Part shown: positions 31,601 through 47,905 of the stretch, in pieces | How the letters are laid out: each line of letters starts with the position of its first letter | How positions within the stretch are numbered: position 1 is the stretch's first letter | Source: Azomonas macrocytogenes | Lineage (GTDB): Bacteria; Pseudomonadota; Gammaproteobacteria; Pseudomonadales; Pseudomonadaceae | Direction of reading: 5' to 3' | Assembly (NCBI RefSeq): GCF_014191985.1 | Contig: NZ_JACHXI010000004.1 | Coordinates: 124,001 to 188,000 of the forward strand | DNA length: 64,000 bases | The notes under the pieces: model-generated | What the model saw: only the letters and a program-made list of their open reading frames with translations | Told to the model about the DNA's origin: nothing | Database searches by the model: none | Made by a program: the position numbers and the translations under genes

Positions 31601-32759
31601 CGAAGGTGCTACTTTCGAGCGCCTGCGCTCAGCGCTTGTGACTGCAGTGGCAGAAGGTGGAGCCAACCTAAAGAAAGGAACGGTCATCACCGATGAAATC
31701 CTTGATGATATTGAGCATGGCCAGTGGTTCAAGCTCCGCATGGCTGACGATGCGCTCAACGAGCAATTGGAAAAAGCCCAAGCGTATCTATCTGATCGTC
31801 GCCACCTGTTGGATGACAAGTTCGAGGACAAGAAGCGCAAACTGCAGCAAGGCGATGATCTGGCTCCTGGCGTGCTTAAAATCGTCAAGGTTTATTTGGC
31901 GATCAAGCGTCGAATCCAGCCAGGGGATAAGATGGCCGGCCGCCACGGAAACAAGGGGGTGGTTTCCGTAATCATGCCGGTAGAGGACATGCCTCACGAC
32001 GAAAATGGCGTACCGGTGGATATTGTATTGAATCCACTGGGTGTGCCATCACGCATGAACGTGGGGCAAATTCTTGAAACTCACCTTGGTCTGGCTGCCA
32101 AGGGGCTTGGCGAAAAGATCAATCGCATGCTTGAGGAGCAGCGGAAGATTGCGGAGTTACGCCAATTCCTGCACGAAATCTACAACGAAGTCGGCGGGCG
32201 CCAGGAAAGCTTGGATGACTTGAGCGACAAGGAAATCCTTGATTTGTCGAATAACCTGAAAGGTGGTGTGCCCATCGCAACTCAGGTCTTCGATGGTGCC
32301 AAGGAAAGTGAAATCAAGGCCATGCTCAAGCTTGCCGATCTGCCGGAAAGTGGTCAGATGCGCCTGTATGATGGTCGGACAGGCAACGCCTTCGAACGTC
32401 GGACCACGGTTGGTTACATGTACATGCTCAAGTTGAACCATTTGGTCGACGACAAGATGCACGCACGTTCTACCGGTTCCTACAGTTTGGTTACCCAACA
32501 GCCGCTAGGCGGTAAGGCCCAGTTCGGTGGTCAGCGTTTCGGAGAGATGGAGGTATGGGCACTAGAAGCTTACGGCGCTGCCTATACCCTGCAGGAAATG
32601 CTGACGGTCAAGTCTGACGACGTGAACGGCCGTACCAAGATGTACAAGAACATTGTGGATGGAGATCACCGGATGGAAGCCGGAATGCCGGAATCCTTCA
32701 ACGTATTGATCAAAGAAATCCGTTCGCTCGGCATCGATATCGAACTGGAAACCGAATAA
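28686..32759 (+). CDS. rpoB: RNA polymerase beta subunit
   Basis: A complete 1,357-residue beta subunit starting [19 protein letters not shown]. The rifampicin-pocket segment reads [20 protein letters not shown] then [11 protein letters not shown], the wild-type residues at the positions usually mutated to resistance (D516, H526 and S531 by E. coli numbering). The active-site [13 protein letters not shown] and the C-terminal [16 protein letters not shown] motif are present. The ribosome-binding site GGGGAA precedes the ATG. Transcribed from the rplKAJL region through the attenuator at 28521. Confidence 0.98.
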   Translation: MAYSYTEKKRIRKDFSKLPHVMDVPYLLAIQLDSYLEFLQAGVSKERLRDVGLHAAFKSVFPIISYSGNAALEYVGYRLGEPAFDVKECVLRGVTFAVPLRVKVRLIIFDKESSNKAIKDIKEQEVYMGEIPLMTENGTFIINGTERVIVSQLHRSPGVFFDHDRGKTHSSGKLLYSARVIPYRGSWLDFEFDPKDAVFVRIDRRRKLPATVLLRALGYSTEEVLDSFYDTNVFHVRGEILALELVPQRLRGEIASFDIKDSSGKVIVEQGRRITARHINQLDKSGIQELEMPLDYVLGRTTAKAIVDPATGEIIAECNTELTVDLIAKVVKCQVTRFETLYTNDIDCGPFISDTLKIDSTANQLEALVEIYRMMRPGEPPTKDAAETLFNNLFFSAERYDLSAVGRMKFNRRIGRAEIEGLGVLSKEDIVAVLKTLVDIRNGKGIVDDIDHLGNRRVRCVGEMAENQFRVGLVRVERAVKERLSMAESEGLMPQDLINAKPVAAAVKEFFGSSQLSQFMDQNNPLSEITHKRRVSALGPGGLTRERAGFEVRDVHPTHYGRVCPIETPEGPNIGLINSLAAYARTNQYGFLESPYRVVKEGKVTTEIVYLSAIEEAEHVIAQASATLDSEGRLIDELVNVRHLNEFTVKAPEDVTLMDVSPRQVVSVAASLIPFLEHDDANRALMGSNMQRQAVPTLRADKPLVGTGMERNVARDSGVCVVARRGGVIDSVDASRIVVRVNNDEVETGEAGVDIYNLTKYTRSNQNTCINQRPLVRKGDQVARGDIMADGPSTDMGELALGQNMRVAFMPWNGFNFEDSICLSERVVQEDRFTTIHIQELTCVSRDTKLGPEEITADIPNVGEAALNKLDEAGIVYVGAEVQAGDILVGKVTPKGETQLTPEEKLLRAIFGEKASDVKDTSLRVPTGTKGTVIDVQVFTRDGVERDSRALAIEKMQLDEIRKDLNEEFRIVEGATFERLRSALVTAVAEGGANLKKGTVITDEILDDIEHGQWFKLRMADDALNEQLEKAQAYLSDRRHLLDDKFEDKKRKLQQGDDLAPGVLKIVKVYLAIKRRIQPGDKMAGRHGNKGVVSVIMPVEDMPHDENGVPVDIVLNPLGVPSRMNVGQILETHLGLAAKGLGEKINRMLEEQRKIAELRQFLHEIYNEVGGRQESLDDLSDKEILDLSNNLKGGVPIATQVFDGAKESEIKAMLKLADLPESGQMRLYDGRTGNAFERRTTVGYMYMLKLNHLVDDKMHARSTGSYSLVTQQPLGGKAQFGGQRFGEMEVWALEAYGAAYTLQEMLTVKSDDVNGRTKMYKNIVDGDHRMEAGMPESFNVLIKEIRSLGIDIELETE

Positions 32760-32772
32760 CGCGCACCAGAAT

Positions 32773-32797
32773 GCGATGCCTGCATGGCAGGTATCGC
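32773..32797 (+). other. Hairpin in the rpoB-rpoC spacer
   Basis: GCGATGCCTGC and GCAGGTATCGC pair over 11 positions (one G-T) around ATG. No T-run follows and the rpoC ribosome-binding site starts about 10 bases downstream, so it is more likely an mRNA stability or processing element than a terminator. Confidence 0.55.
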
Positions 32798-32819
32798 CGG
32801 TCCGTGAGGAGAACAGGCT

Positions 32820-37019
<4,200 letters not shown>

Positions 37020-37024
37020 GTTTG

Positions 37025-37055
37025 GACGGCCCTTGCTTTGTCGGAGGGCCGTCTT
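37025..37055 (+). terminator. Hairpin downstream of rpoC
   Basis: GACGGCCCT and AGGGCCGTC pair perfectly around an 11-base loop, six bases after the rpoC stop. Only TT follows, and its end overlaps the -35 of the rpsL promoter, so any termination is probably partial. Confidence 0.5.
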
Positions 37056-37082
37056 GACGGTGCATAGGGAGCTCTTTAGACT
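37054..37082 (+). promoter_or_regulatory. Promoter of the str operon (rpsL-rpsG-fusA-tuf)
   Basis: TTGACG (37054-37059), a 17-bp spacer, and TAGACT (37077-37082), about 79 bp upstream of rpsL. It is placed exactly where a separate str promoter is expected. Confidence 0.7.
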
Positions 37083-37160
37083 CTCCTACCCTTAATTTGG
37101 CGGGGCATATTCGCTCTGCCATTTTTCGTTTGTGTCGTATGACAACAGTGGAGCAAGTAG

Positions 37161-37532
37161 ATGGCAACGATTAACCAGCTGGTGCGCAAAGCACGCAAGC
37201 GTCTCGTCGACAAGAGCGACGTGCCTGCGCTGCAGAGCTGCCCGCAGCGTCGTGGCGTATGTACCCGCGTATATACCACGACCCCCAAGAAGCCGAACTC
37301 GGCATTGCGGAAAGTATGTCGGGTGCGCCTGACCAATGGCTTCGAAGTTACTTCGTATATCGGCGGTGAAGGCCACAACCTTCAAGAGCACAGTGTTGTA
37401 CTGATTCGTGGTGGTCGGGTAAAGGATTTGCCAGGTGTTCGTTATCACACCGTGCGTGGTTCGCTGGATACTTCCGGCGTTAAAGACCGCAAGCAAGGTC
37501 GTTCGAAATACGGCGCCAAACGTCCGAAATAA
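37161..37532 (+). CDS. rpsL: 30S ribosomal protein S12
   Basis: A 123-residue S12 starting [20 protein letters not shown]. The decoding-centre loops [18 protein letters not shown] and [13 protein letters not shown] carry Lys at the two positions that change in streptomycin-resistant strains, so the allele looks sensitive. First gene of the str operon. A GTG/ATG choice does not arise; the ATG at 37161 has GGAG-like spacing. Confidence 0.97.
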   Translation: MATINQLVRKARKRLVDKSDVPALQSCPQRRGVCTRVYTTTPKKPNSALRKVCRVRLTNGFEVTSYIGGEGHNLQEHSVVLIRGGRVKDLPGVRYHTVRGSLDTSGVKDRKQGRSKYGAKRPK

Positions 37533-37634
37533 TTGCAATTTCATACTAATCTGAGTCGATAAGAGTAAGGTCGGGCGTGATCGTATCGCTTTCACCGTCC
37601 CGAGCTAGCCTGAAGACCGTTTGAGGGCTTATCA

Positions 37635-38105
37635 ATGCCAAGACGTCGTGTAGCTGCCAAGCGTGAGATCCTTGACGATCCTAAATATGGTAGCCAGATC
37701 CTCGCCAAGTTCATGAACCACGTGATGGAAAGCGGCAAGAAATCCGTTGCAGAGCGCATCGTTTACGGTGCTCTGGATACAGTCAAGTCGCGCAAGAACA
37801 GTGACCCCCTGGAAATCTTCGAAAAAGCACTCGACGCCATCGCTCCGCTGGTCGAAGTAAAATCCCGCCGCGTAGGTGGGGCTACCTATCAGGTTCCGGT
37901 CGAAGTTCGTCCTTCACGTCGTAATGCACTGGCCATGCGCTGGTTGGTGGAGTCGGCACGCAAGCGTGGTGAGAAATCCATGGCCTTGCGTCTGGCTGGT
38001 GAGTTGCTTGATGCAAATGATGGCAAGGGCGCTGCTGTCAAAAAGCGTGAAGATGTCCATCGGATGGCTGAAGCCAACAAGGCTTTCTCGCACTACCGTT
38101 TTTGA
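37635..38105 (+). CDS. rpsG: 30S ribosomal protein S7
   Basis: A 156-residue S7 that nucleates assembly of the 30S head: [54 protein letters not shown], and the C-terminal [20 protein letters not shown]. The 102-bp rpsL-rpsG spacer is long for this operon and matches the size of the E. coli spacer where S7 binds to repress its own translation; the structure was not derived here. Confidence 0.97.
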   Translation: MPRRRVAAKREILDDPKYGSQILAKFMNHVMESGKKSVAERIVYGALDTVKSRKNSDPLEIFEKALDAIAPLVEVKSRRVGGATYQVPVEVRPSRRNALAMRWLVESARKRGEKSMALRLAGELLDANDGKGAAVKKREDVHRMAEANKAFSHYRF

Positions 38106-38138
38106 TATCGGCGTTGCCAACCTAGCGAGGACTTTATC

Positions 38139-40241
38139 GTGGCTCGTACAACCGCTATTAACCGCTACCGCAACATTGGTATCTGTGCTCATGTGGACGC
38201 AGGTAAAACCACTACGACAGAGCGGATTCTGTTTTATACCGGCGTGAACCATAAGATGGGTGAGGTTCACGATGGTGCTGCCACCATGGACTGGATGGTT
38301 CAGGAGCAGGAGCGTGGCATCACAATCACTTCCGCTGCTACTACTGCCTTCTGGCAGGGCTCTACCAAGCAATACGATAACCACCGTGTAAACATCATTG
38401 ATACCCCCGGTCACGTAGACTTCACTATTGAAGTTGAGCGCTCCTTGCGTGTGCTGGATGGTGCGGTAGTGGTGTTCTGTGGCACCTCTGGTGTTGAACC
38501 GCAGTCTGAGACCGTATGGCGTCAGGCAAACAAATACGGTGTTCCCCGTATCGTCTATGTCAACAAGATGGACCGTGCCGGGGCCAACTTTCTGCGTGTG
38601 ATCGAGCAGATCAAGAAGCGTCTGGGGCATACACCGGTTCCTGTTCAACTGGCTATCGGCGCTGAAGAAAATTTCCTCGGCCAGATTGATCTGATCAAGA
38701 TGAAGGCCATCTATTGGAACGACGATGATCAGGGCCTGAGCTACCGCGAAGAGGATATCCCCGCAGAGTTGCAGGATCTGGCTGAAGAGTGGCAGTCGAA
38801 CATGATCGAAGCTGCTGCCGAAGCTAACGAAGAGCTGATGAACAAATACCTCGAGGACGGTGTTCTTTCCGTAGAAGAGATCAAGACCGGTTTGCGCATA
38901 CGCACCCTGGCCAACGAAATCGTTCCGGCTGTTTGTGGTTCTTCTTTCAAGAACAAGGGCGTTCCTCTGGTTCTCGATGCTGTGATCGATTTCCTGCCTG
39001 CGCCTGACGAAGTTCCTGCGATCAAGGGTGTCAACCCGGATCATGAGGAAATTGAAGATGAGCGTCATGCCAGCGATGACGAGCCTTTTTCAGCTCTGGC
39101 CTTCAAAATCGCGACCGACCCCTTCGTCGGCACACTGACTTTCGCTCGAGTGTATTCGGGTGTTCTTTCTTCTGGTGACTCGGTTATCAACTCAGTCAAA
39201 AGCAAGAAAGAGCGTGTTGGTCGTATGGTGCAAATGCATGCCAATACTCGCGAAGAGATCAAGGAAGTTCGCGCTGGCGATATCGCTGCGTTGATCGGCA
39301 TGAAAGACGTCACTACTGGCGACACGCTTTGCTCGATCGAAAAACCGATCATTCTTGAGCGTATGGACTTCCCTGAGCCGGTAATCCATGTGGCGGTTGA
39401 GCCCAAGACCAAGGCAGACCAGGAAAAAATGGGTATCGCTCTGGGCAAGCTCGCCCAGGAAGACCCGTCGTTCCGAGTCAAGACAGATGAAGAGTCTGGT
39501 CAGACCATTATTGGTGGCATGGGTGAGCTGCACCTGGATATCATCGTCGACCGTATGAAGCGCGAGTTTGGCGTCGAAGCCAATATCGGTAAGCCACAAG
39601 TGGCATATCGTGAAACTATTCGCAATAAGTGCGAGATCGAAGGCAAATTCGTACGGCAGTCCGGTGGTCGTGGTCAGTTCGGTCATTGCTGGATTCGCTT
39701 CGAGCCTGCTGATGAAGGCCAGGAAGGTCTGCAGTTCACCAGTGAGGTTGTCGGGGGGGTGATTCCAAAGGAATACATCCCAGCGATTCAGAAAGGTATC
39801 GAAGAGCAGATGAAGAACGGTGTCGTTGCCGGTTATCCGCTGCTGGGTCTGAAAGCTGCCGTTTTTGACGGCTCTTATCATGATGTCGACTCCAATGAAA
39901 TGGCCTTCAAAATCGCAGCATCCATGGCAACCAAGCAACTGTCGCAAAAGGGTGGGGCTGTTCTGCTCGAGCCCATCATGAAGGTCGAGGTCGTAACACC
40001 TGAAGACTACATGGGTGACGTGATGGGTGACCTGAATCGTCGTCGTGGTCTGATTCAGGGTATGGAAGACTCGATCTCCGGCAAGATCGTCCGTGCCGAA
40101 GTTCCGTTGGGCGAGATGTTTGGCTACGCTACCGATGTTCGCTCCATGTCCCAGGGGCGGGCGAGCTATTCTATGGAGTTCGCCAAATACGCCGAGGCGC
40201 CGGCCAACATCGCCGAAGCCATCATCAAAAAACAAGGTTGA
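38139..40241 (+). CDS. fusA: Elongation factor G
   Basis: A 700-residue EF-G, the translocase GTPase. The G motifs are [18 protein letters not shown] and [10 protein letters not shown]; domains II to V are complete, with [15 protein letters not shown] in domain III and a C-terminal domain ending [20 protein letters not shown]. The start codon is GTG with GCGAGG upstream. In the str operon between rpsG and tuf copy 2. One fusA copy is visible in this window. Confidence 0.98.
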   Translation: MARTTAINRYRNIGICAHVDAGKTTTTERILFYTGVNHKMGEVHDGAATMDWMVQEQERGITITSAATTAFWQGSTKQYDNHRVNIIDTPGHVDFTIEVERSLRVLDGAVVVFCGTSGVEPQSETVWRQANKYGVPRIVYVNKMDRAGANFLRVIEQIKKRLGHTPVPVQLAIGAEENFLGQIDLIKMKAIYWNDDDQGLSYREEDIPAELQDLAEEWQSNMIEAAAEANEELMNKYLEDGVLSVEEIKTGLRIRTLANEIVPAVCGSSFKNKGVPLVLDAVIDFLPAPDEVPAIKGVNPDHEEIEDERHASDDEPFSALAFKIATDPFVGTLTFARVYSGVLSSGDSVINSVKSKKERVGRMVQMHANTREEIKEVRAGDIAALIGMKDVTTGDTLCSIEKPIILERMDFPEPVIHVAVEPKTKADQEKMGIALGKLAQEDPSFRVKTDEESGQTIIGGMGELHLDIIVDRMKREFGVEANIGKPQVAYRETIRNKCEIEGKFVRQSGGRGQFGHCWIRFEPADEGQEGLQFTSEVVGGVIPKEYIPAIQKGIEEQMKNGVVAGYPLLGLKAAVFDGSYHDVDSNEMAFKIAASMATKQLSQKGGAVLLEPIMKVEVVTPEDYMGDVMGDLNRRRGLIQGMEDSISGKIVRAEVPLGEMFGYATDVRSMSQGRASYSMEFAKYAEAPANIAEAIIKKQG

Positions 40242-40274
40242 TTCAGCCCTTTAAAGTAATAAGAGGTTACTCTC

Positions 40275-41468
<1,194 letters not shown>

Positions 41469-41482
41469 TCGTTGATTGCTCT

Positions 41483-41515
41483 GGAAAAGGCTCCTACGGG
41501 AGCCTTTTCCTTTTC
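41483..41515 (+). terminator. Terminator of the str operon
   Basis: GGAAAAGGCTCC and GGAGCCTTTTCC pair perfectly over 12 bp around TACG and are followed by TTTTCT. Confidence 0.93.
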
Positions 41516-41525
41516 TGGTGCTCCG

Positions 41526-41554
41526 TTGACAGACTCATGTCTTATCCGTAAAAT
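41526..41554 (+). promoter_or_regulatory. Promoter of the S10 operon
   Basis: TTGACA (41526-41531), a 17-bp spacer, and TAAAAT (41549-41554) make a near-consensus promoter. The leader to rpsJ is only about 55-60 bases, short compared with the L4-controlled leader of E. coli. Confidence 0.85.
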
Positions 41555-41617
41555 CGCGCCTCCTTTTATTGGGCGTAATCCGTCCAGTAGGGTGGTAATT
41601 AGGAGTCTGAGGTCAAA

Positions 41618-41929
41618 ATGCAAAATCAACAAATCCGTATTCGGTTGAAGGCTTTTGATCATCGCCTGATCGATCAATCAACCCAGGAAATCGTGGATAC
41701 CGCGAAGCGTACTGGAGCTCAGGTGCGTGGTCCGATTCCTCTGCCTACCCGCAAAGAACGGTACACAGTGCTGATTTCCCCGCATGTCAACAAGGATGCG
41801 CGTGATCAGTATGAAATTCGTACCCATAAGCGTGTGCTGGATATTGTTCAGCCGACTGACAAGACAGTCGATGCGCTGATGAAGCTTGATCTTGCGGCTG
41901 GCGTGGAAGTGCAAATCAGCCTCGGCTAA
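41618..41929 (+). CDS. rpsJ: 30S ribosomal protein S10 / NusE
   Basis: A 103-residue S10, also the NusE partner of Nus[41 protein letters not shown], and TNEARDQ-type segment here reading [20 protein letters not shown]. First gene of the S10 operon, with the promoter at 41526 and a TAGGAG-type ribosome-binding site upstream. Confidence 0.97.
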   Translation: MQNQQIRIRLKAFDHRLIDQSTQEIVDTAKRTGAQVRGPIPLPTRKERYTVLISPHVNKDARDQYEIRTHKRVLDIVQPTDKTVDALMKLDLAAGVEVQISLG

Positions 41930-42009
41930 AACCAGGGGTTTTAGTCGTGTAACGCTCTGAAATGGGCGGCCATAGCGGGTGAAAGCCCCGTACACTCGAG
42001 AGGTTTCAT

Positions 42010-42645
42010 ATGTCTATAGGTGTTGTCGGTCGTAAATGCGGTATGACCCGCGTCTTTACTGAGGAAGGTATATCCATCCCGGTAACCGTGATTGAGGTCG
42101 AGCCGAATCGTGTCACTCAATTCAAAAGCGAAGAAAGCGACGGCTATCGCGCTGTTCAGCTTACAGTCGGCGAGCGCCGTGCTTCGCGTGTCAGCAAGCC
42201 TCAGGCCGGCCATTTTGCCAAGGCGAATGTCGCTGCAGGTCGTAGTGTCTGGGAGTTTCGCCTCGATGAAGGCGAGTTCCAGCCAGGTGATCAGCTGAAT
42301 GTCGAGCTTTTCCAGACTGGTCAGTTGGTTGATGTAACTGGTCAGTCCAAAGGCAAGGGCTATGCCGGTACGATCAAGCGCTGGAATTTCCGTGGTCAGG
42401 ATAATACCCATGGTAACTCCGTATCTCACCGTGTTCCTGGTTCCATCGGTCAGTGTCAGACTCCCGGCCGCGTTTTCAAGGGCAAGAAAATGTCCGGTCA
42501 TTTAGGTGCTGAGCGTGTGACGGTACAGTCCCTGGAGATCGTGCGGGTCGACACTGAACGTAACCTGCTGCTAATCAAAGGCGCCGTTCCGGGATCTACT
42601 GGATGCGATGTAATCGTCCGGCCCGCAGTCAAGGCTCGCAGTTAA
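42010..42645 (+). CDS. rplC: 50S ribosomal protein L3
   Basis: A 211-residue L3: [34 protein letters not shown], the peptidyl-transferase loop [18 protein letters not shown], and [14 protein letters not shown]. One of the first 23S rRNA-binding proteins in 50S assembly. The Gln in the [10 protein letters not shown] loop is the residue methylated by PrmB in E. coli. GAGAGG lies upstream of the ATG. Preceded by an 80-bp gap after rpsJ. Confidence 0.97.
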   Translation: MSIGVVGRKCGMTRVFTEEGISIPVTVIEVEPNRVTQFKSEESDGYRAVQLTVGERRASRVSKPQAGHFAKANVAAGRSVWEFRLDEGEFQPGDQLNVELFQTGQLVDVTGQSKGKGYAGTIKRWNFRGQDNTHGNSVSHRVPGSIGQCQTPGRVFKGKKMSGHLGAERVTVQSLEIVRVDTERNLLLIKGAVPGSTGCDVIVRPAVKARS

Positions 42646-42659
42646 GGGGAAGTGCTGAC

Positions 42660-43262
42660 ATGCAATTGAATGTAAATGGTGCTTCGGCTATCGATGTTAG
42701 CGAACATACCTTTGGTGGCGAATTCAACGAGACACTCGTGCATCAGGCTGTTGTGGCTTACATGGCTGGTGGTCGTCAAGGTAGTAAGCAGCAAAAAAAC
42801 CGGTCGGACGTTTCGGGTGGCGGTAAGCGTCCTTGGCGTCAAAAGGGAACTGGTCGTGCTCGTGCCGGTACTACGCGTGGTCCAATCTGGCGTGGCGGCG
42901 GTGTAACTTTTGCCGCTCGTCCGCAGAACCACGAACAGAAGCTCAACAAGAAAATGTATAGAGCTGCTTTGCGCTCCATTTTGGCTGAGTTGGTTCGCTC
43001 CGAGCGTCTGATCGTCGTTCCTGAATTTGCCGTTGATTCGCCAAAAACCAAGATACTGGTCGGTAAACTGATCGGTTTGGGTTTGAGCGATGTGCTGATC
43101 GTTTCCGATTCTGTTGACGAAAACCTATATCTGGCTGCCCGTAACTTGCCTCACGTCGATGTGCGCGATGTAAACGGCTCCGATCCGGTCAGCCTGATTG
43201 CTTACGACAAAGTGCTGATGACGGTTTCCGCCATCAAGAAGTTCGAGGAGATGCTGGGATGA
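42660..43262 (+). CDS. rplD: 50S ribosomal protein L4
   Basis: A 200-residue L4: [39 protein letters not shown], and a C-terminal Rossmann-like part. The long loop lines the exit tunnel near the macrolide site and reads as wild type by eye. In E. coli L4 also represses the S10 operon. The frame opens at 42603 within rplC; ATG 42660 is the proper start, preceded by AAGGGGAAG. It overlaps rplW by four bases. Confidence 0.96.
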   Translation: MQLNVNGASAIDVSEHTFGGEFNETLVHQAVVAYMAGGRQGSKQQKNRSDVSGGGKRPWRQKGTGRARAGTTRGPIWRGGGVTFAARPQNHEQKLNKKMYRAALRSILAELVRSERLIVVPEFAVDSPKTKILVGKLIGLGLSDVLIVSDSVDENLYLAARNLPHVDVRDVNGSDPVSLIAYDKVLMTVSAIKKFEEMLG

Positions 43263-43561
43263 ACCAGGAGCGGATATTCAAGGTTTTGATGGGGCCGCAC
43301 ATTTCCGAGAAAGCAACTTTGCTCGCGGATTCGAAAAGCCAGTTCGTATTCAAGGTTGCTAGTGATGCAACCAAACTGGAAATCAAGAAAGCCGTTGAAA
43401 CCCTGTTTAGTGTGAAAGTGGCTAATGTCACAACCCTTAACGTCAAGGGTAAAACCAAGCGCACTGTGCGTGGTATGGGTAAACGGAACGATTGGAAAAA
43501 GGCCTATGTTGCTCTGCAGCCGGGTCAGGATCTTGATTTCGGCAATAGTGCTGCTGAGTAA
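43259..43561 (+). CDS. rplW: 50S ribosomal protein L23
   Basis: A 100-residue L23 at the tunnel exit, the docking site for trigger factor and [43 protein letters not shown], and [20 protein letters not shown]. Its ATG overlaps the rplD stop (ATGA), so translation is coupled. rplB follows after 11 bp with AAAGGAGG between. Confidence 0.97.
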   Translation: MNQERIFKVLMGPHISEKATLLADSKSQFVFKVASDATKLEIKKAVETLFSVKVANVTTLNVKGKTKRTVRGMGKRNDWKKAYVALQPGQDLDFGNSAAE

Positions 43562-43572
43562 AGGAGGGCGTC

Positions 43573-44394
43573 ATGGCTATTGTAAAATGCAAGCCGACTT
43601 CCGCAGGCCGCCGCTTCGTCGTGAAAGTGGTCAATGCTGAGTTGCACAAGGGCGCTCCCTACGCTCCGCTGCTCGAGAAGAAGTCTAAGTCCGGTGGTCG
43701 TAACAATAACGGCCGAATCACTACCCGTCACATTGGTGGTGGTCACAAACAGCATTATCGTGTGGTCGACTTTCGTCGCAACAAAGATGGTATCCCGGCT
43801 GTTGTCGAACGTATCGAATACGATCCTAACCGTACTGCACATATCGCTTTGCTGCGTTATGCAGATGGTGAGCGTCGTTACATCATTGCACCCAAGGGCG
43901 TGACAGCTGGTGATCAGCTGATTTCGGGGGTCAATGCACCGATTAAAGCTGGTAATACGCTGCCGCTGCGCAATATTCCCGTTGGTTCCACCATTCACGG
44001 CATCGAACTGAAGCCGGGTAAGGGAGCTCAGATTGCTCGCTCAGCGGGAGCTTCCGTACAGCTGGTCGCACGTGAAGGAAGTTATGTAACTTTGCGTCTA
44101 CGTTCTGGCGAGATGCGTAAAGTGTTGGCTGAGTGTCGCGCTACCTTGGGGGAGGTTTCCAACTCCGAGCACAGTCTGCGCTCTCTGGGCAAGGCTGGTG
44201 CCAAGCGCTGGCGTGGCGTGCGCCCGACTGTTCGTGGTGTCGCGATGAACCCTGTCGATCACCCGCATGGTGGTGGTGAAGGTCGTACTTCCGGTGGTCG
44301 TCATCCAGTGTCGCCGTGGGGCTTCCCGACCAAGGGTGCTAAAACTCGCTCTAACAAGCGCACCGATAACATGATCGTCCGTCGTCGCAAGTAA
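43573..44394 (+). CDS. rplB: 50S ribosomal protein L2
   Basis: A 273-residue L2: [39 protein letters not shown], and the conserved C-terminal [20 protein letters not shown] loop with the His needed for peptidyl transfer. It also binds near the subunit interface. A strong AAAGGAGG ribosome-binding site precedes the ATG. Confidence 0.98.
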   Translation: MAIVKCKPTSAGRRFVVKVVNAELHKGAPYAPLLEKKSKSGGRNNNGRITTRHIGGGHKQHYRVVDFRRNKDGIPAVVERIEYDPNRTAHIALLRYADGERRYIIAPKGVTAGDQLISGVNAPIKAGNTLPLRNIPVGSTIHGIELKPGKGAQIARSAGASVQLVAREGSYVTLRLRSGEMRKVLAECRATLGEVSNSEHSLRSLGKAGAKRWRGVRPTVRGVAMNPVDHPHGGGEGRTSGGRHPVSPWGFPTKGAKTRSNKRTDNMIVRRRK

Positions 44395-44410
44395 CTAGAG
44401 GGATACGACT

Positions 44411-44686
44411 GTGCCGCGTTCTCTGAAAAAAGGTCCTTTTATCGATCTTCACCTGTTGAAGAAGGTCGAAGCGGCGGTGGAAAAGAATGATCGCAAACCA
44501 GTGAAGACTTGGTCGCGTCGTTCTATGATTCTGCCGCAAATGGTCGGTTTGACCATTGCCGTACACAATGGCCGCCAGCATGTCCCCGTTCTCGTTAGCG
44601 AGGATATGGTCGGCCATAAACTTGGTGAGTTCGCTGCTACCCGCACTTATCGCGGCCATGTTGCGGACAAGAAAGGCAAGCGTTAA
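44411..44686 (+). CDS. rpsS: 30S ribosomal protein S19
   Basis: A 91-residue S19: [40 protein letters not shown], and [16 protein letters not shown]. It forms the 30S head with S13. The start codon is GTG at 44411 with AGAGGG upstream. Between rplB and rplV in the standard order. Confidence 0.97.
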
Positions 44687-44697
44687 GGGGTAAGGAA

Positions 44698-45030
44698 ATG
44701 GAAGTAGCCGCTAAGCTGTCGGGCGCTCGCATCTCCGCCCAGAAAGCTCGCCTGGTCGCTGACCAGATTCGTGGGAAGAATGTAGGGGATGCCCTCAATC
44801 TTCTAGCTTTCAGCAGCAAAAAAGCTGCAGAGATTGTGAAAAAATTGCTGGAGTCGGCTATCGCCAACGCCGAGCACAATGAAGGCGCTGATGTGGATGA
44901 CCTCAAGGTATCTACAGTCTTCGTCAATGAAGGGCGCTCGCTCAAGCGCATCATGCCGCGAGCCAAAGGTCGCGCTGATCGCATCGTCAAGCGGTCTTGC
45001 CATATCACTGTCAAGGTTGCGGACAAGTAA
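44698..45030 (+). CDS. rplV: 50S ribosomal protein L22
   Basis: A 110-residue L22: [55 protein letters not shown], and the tunnel-lining beta-hairpin containing [20 protein letters not shown]. No macrolide-resistance deletion is evident in that hairpin. AGGAA precedes the ATG. Confidence 0.97.
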   Translation: MEVAAKLSGARISAQKARLVADQIRGKNVGDALNLLAFSSKKAAEIVKKLLESAIANAEHNEGADVDDLKVSTVFVNEGRSLKRIMPRAKGRADRIVKRSCHITVKVADK

Positions 45031-45043
45031 CGGAGTCGATCAG

Positions 45044-45730
45044 ATGGGTCAGAAAGTACACCCCACTGGCATTCGCCTGGGAATCGTCAAGGAGCATACT
45101 TCTGTTTGGTATGCGGATGGCCGTAATTATGCGGACTATCTGCTGGCAGACTTGAACGTACGCGGATATCTCCATGACAAATTAAAAAATGCATCCGTGA
45201 GCCGTATCGACATCGCACGCCCCGCTCAAACTGCGCGTATCACTATTCATACTGCCCGTCCGGGAATCGTGATTGGCAAGAAAGGTGAAGATGTCGAGAA
45301 GCTTCGTCAGGATCTGACCAAGCAAATGGGTGTGCCAGTGCACATCAATATCGAGGAAATTCGTAAGCCGGAACTCGATGCCATGCTGGTTGCGCAAAGT
45401 GTTGCCCAGCAGCTGGAGCGTCGTGTGATGTTCCGTCGTGCAATGAAGCGCGCGGTCCAGAACGCTATGCGCATTGGTGCCAAAGGCATCAAGATCCAGG
45501 TAAGTGGTCGTCTCGGCGGAGCTGAAATTGCTCGCACGGAATGGTATCGCGAAGGGCGAGTGCCTCTGCATACGCTTCGCGCAGATATTGACTACAACAC
45601 CTACGAAGCACACACCACTTATGGTGTGATTGGCGTAAAAGTTTGGATCTTCAAAGGCGAGGTCATCGGTGGCCAGCATGAAGAGCTCAAGCCTCAAGCG
45701 CCTGCGCCTCGTAAAAAAGCTGTCAAGTAA
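45044..45730 (+). CDS. rpsC: 30S ribosomal protein S3
   Basis: A 228-residue S3 at the mRNA entry channel: [20 protein letters not shown], a KH domain with [19 protein letters not shown], and a C-terminal domain with [20 protein letters not shown] and [16 protein letters not shown]. The frame is open from 44879 inside rplV, but ATG 45044 with GGAG upstream is the family start. Confidence 0.97.
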   Translation: MGQKVHPTGIRLGIVKEHTSVWYADGRNYADYLLADLNVRGYLHDKLKNASVSRIDIARPAQTARITIHTARPGIVIGKKGEDVEKLRQDLTKQMGVPVHINIEEIRKPELDAMLVAQSVAQQLERRVMFRRAMKRAVQNAMRIGAKGIKIQVSGRLGGAEIARTEWYREGRVPLHTLRADIDYNTYEAHTTYGVIGVKVWIFKGEVIGGQHEELKPQAPAPRKKAVK

Positions 45731-45742
45731 GGGGTACGCAAC

Positions 45743-46156
45743 ATGTTGCAGCCAAAGCGTACAAAATTCCGCAAGCAGATGACCGGTCATAACCGTGGGC
45801 TGGCTCATCGTGGTAGCAAAGTCAGTTTCGGCGAATTTGCATTGAAATCTGTTTCCCGTGGGCGTTTGACCGCTCGTCAGATCGAAGCAGCTCGTCGTGC
45901 CCTGACTCGCCATGTCAAGCGTGGCGGAAAAATCTGGATCCGAGTATTTCCTGACAAACCAGTTACCAAAAAGCCTCTAGAGGTTCGGATGGGTAAAGGT
46001 AAAGGGGGAGTCGAGTACTGGGTGGCTCAGATTCAGCCAGGGAAAGTGTTATACGAAATTGAGGGTGTTTCCGAAGAGCTGGCGCGTGAGGCGTTTGCCT
46101 TGGCCGCAGCGAAGCTGCCACTCGCCACCACTTTTGTTAAGCGGACGGTGATGTGA
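45743..46156 (+). CDS. rplP: 50S ribosomal protein L16
   Basis: A 137-residue L16 near the A site: [59 protein letters not shown], and [26 protein letters not shown] precedes the ATG. Its TGA overlaps the rpmC start by one base. Confidence 0.97.
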   Translation: MLQPKRTKFRKQMTGHNRGLAHRGSKVSFGEFALKSVSRGRLTARQIEAARRALTRHVKRGGKIWIRVFPDKPVTKKPLEVRMGKGKGGVEYWVAQIQPGKVLYEIEGVSEELAREAFALAAAKLPLATTFVKRTVM

Positions 46157-46347
46157 TGAAAGTGAAAGATCTTCGTGAACAATCCGTCGAGCAGCTCAAT
46201 GAGCAACTGCTTGGCCTGCTGCGTGATCAGTTCAATCTTCGTATGCAGAAAGCAACCGGTCAGCTGGCGCAGACGCATCTGCTCTCGCAAGTGAAGCGCG
46301 ATATTGCTCGCGTCAAGACTGTGCTCAATCAGCAGGCAGGTAAGTAA
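46156..46347 (+). CDS. rpmC: 50S ribosomal protein L29
   Basis: A 63-residue helical protein at the tunnel exit: [38 protein letters not shown], and [21 protein letters not shown] three bases earlier (46153) would add one residue; I chose the ATG at 46156, which overlaps the rplP stop as TGATG. Translation is coupled to rplP and rpsQ. Confidence 0.96.
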   Translation: MKVKDLREQSVEQLNEQLLGLLRDQFNLRMQKATGQLAQTHLLSQVKRDIARVKTVLNQQAGK

Positions 46348-46349
46348 TC

Positions 46350-46616
46350 ATGGCTGAAGCTCAGAAAACTGTCCGTACCCTGACTGGACGTGTAGTCAGC
46401 GATAAAATGGACAAGACCATAACCGTTCTGATTGAGCGTCGCGTCAAGCACCCGATTTACGGTAAATACGTGAAGCGTTCGACCAAGCTGCACGCCCACG
46501 ACGAAAGCAACCAGTGCCGGATCGGCGACAAAGTCACTATTCGCGAGACTCGCCCGCTTGCCAAGACCAAGTCTTGGATGTTGGTCGATATCGTTGAACG
46601 TGCCGTCGAAGTCTAA
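46350..46616 (+). CDS. rpsQ: 30S ribosomal protein S17
   Basis: An 88-residue S17 OB-fold protein: [59 protein letters not shown], and [17 protein letters not shown]. Begins two bases after the rpmC stop. Last gene of the S10 operon; no terminator separates it from rplN, so the spc genes may be read through. Confidence 0.97.
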   Translation: MAEAQKTVRTLTGRVVSDKMDKTITVLIERRVKHPIYGKYVKRSTKLHAHDESNQCRIGDKVTIRETRPLAKTKSWMLVDIVERAVEV

Positions 46617-46638
46617 GGGCTAAGGTCGGAGAAAGAAT

Positions 46639-47007
46639 ATGATCCAGACTCAATCCATGCTCGACGTAGCTGATAATAGTGGCGCTCGTCGTGTCATGTG
46701 CATCAAGGTGCTTGGTGGTTCCCATCGTCGCTATGCCGGCATTGGCGATATCATCAAGGTTACCGTCAAAGAAGCAATTCCGCGTGGCAAGGTCAAGAAA
46801 GGTCAGGTCATGACGGCTGTTGTCGTACGGACCAGGCACGGCGTGCGCCGCCCCGATGGTTCCATTATTCGTTTCGATGGTAATGCTGCTGTTCTGCTGA
46901 ACAACAAGCAGGAGCCTATAGGCACTCGTATTTTTGGGCCCGTGACTCGTGAGCTGCGTTCCGAGCGATTTATGAAAATCGTTTCACTTGCCCCAGAAGT
47001 GCTGTAA
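46639..47007 (+). CDS. rplN: 50S ribosomal protein L14
   Basis: A 122-residue L14 that bridges to 16S r[63 protein letters not shown], and [20 protein letters not shown]. It opens the spc operon only 22 bp after rpsQ, with no separate promoter visible. GGAGAAAG precedes the ATG. Confidence 0.97.
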   Translation: MIQTQSMLDVADNSGARRVMCIKVLGGSHRRYAGIGDIIKVTVKEAIPRGKVKKGQVMTAVVVRTRHGVRRPDGSIIRFDGNAAVLLNNKQEPIGTRIFGPVTRELRSERFMKIVSLAPEVL

Positions 47008-47018
47008 GGAGAATCGTC

Positions 47019-47333
47019 ATGCAAAAGATTCATCGTGATGACGAAATCATCGTCCTTGCCGGGAAGGATAAGGGCAAGCGTGGCAAGGTGCTCAAAGTCT
47101 TGGCTGACGATAAGGTTGTCGTAGGTGGTGTAAATATCATCAAGCGCCATACCAAGCCCAACCCGATGCTGGGGCTGCAGGGCGGAATCGTCGAAAGAGA
47201 AGCGCCACTGCACGTTTCCAACGTCGCCATTTTCAATGCAGAAACCAACAAGGCAGACCGTGTTGGTTTTAAATTCGAAGATGGCAAGAAAATTCGTGTC
47301 TTCAAGTCGACCCAAAAACCGGTTGATGCTTGA
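47019..47333 (+). CDS. rplX: 50S ribosomal protein L24
   Basis: A 104-residue assembly-initiator protein with a KOW motif: [40 protein letters not shown], and [26 protein letters not shown] precedes the ATG. rplE follows after 19 bp, which leaves little room for a separate S8-binding leader like that of E. coli. Confidence 0.97.
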   Translation: MQKIHRDDEIIVLAGKDKGKRGKVLKVLADDKVVVGGVNIIKRHTKPNPMLGLQGGIVEREAPLHVSNVAIFNAETNKADRVGFKFEDGKKIRVFKSTQKPVDA

Positions 47334-47352
47334 AACAGTTAGGTAAATGACC

Positions 47353-47892
47353 ATGGCACGACTAAAAGCTGTTTATCGGGACCAGATCGCTTCCAAGCTG
47401 AAAGATGAATTGAAGCTTACGAATGTAATGGAAGTCCCGCGTATCACTAAGATCACCCTGAATATGGGATTGGGTGAAGCTATTGGTGACAAGAAAATCA
47501 TTGAGCATGCGCTTGGTGATCTTGAAAAAATTGCAGGCCAGAAGCCAATCGTTACGTATGCTCGCAAGTCGATTGCTGGCTTTAAAGTGCGTGAAGGTTG
47601 GCCAATCGGCGTCAAGGTAACTCTGCGCCAGGATCGGATGTACGAATTTCTGGATCGCCTGCTTTCGATCTCTCTACCGCGCGTACGTGACTTTCGCGGC
47701 TTAAATGCCAAGTCATTCGATGGTCGGGGAAATTACAGCATGGGCGTCAAAGAGCAGATCATTTTTCCGGAAATCGATTACGATAAAATCGACGCTCTGC
47801 GTGGCCTCGACATTACCTTGACTACAACTGCTCGGACGGACGAAGAGGGTCGTGCTTTGCTGCGCGCTTTCAGATTCCCGTTCCGCAACTGA
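47353..47892 (+). CDS. rplE: 50S ribosomal protein L5
   Basis: A 179-residue L5 that binds 5S r[63 protein letters not shown], and [20 protein letters not shown]. Two ATGs are in frame (47347 and 47353). The second gives the usual length and sits at better spacing from AGG at 47341. Confidence 0.96.
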   Translation: MARLKAVYRDQIASKLKDELKLTNVMEVPRITKITLNMGLGEAIGDKKIIEHALGDLEKIAGQKPIVTYARKSIAGFKVREGWPIGVKVTLRQDRMYEFLDRLLSISLPRVRDFRGLNAKSFDGRGNYSMGVKEQIIFPEIDYDKIDALRGLDITLTTTARTDEEGRALLRAFRFPFRN

Positions 47893-47905
47893 TTGGATTA
47901 GGGAT

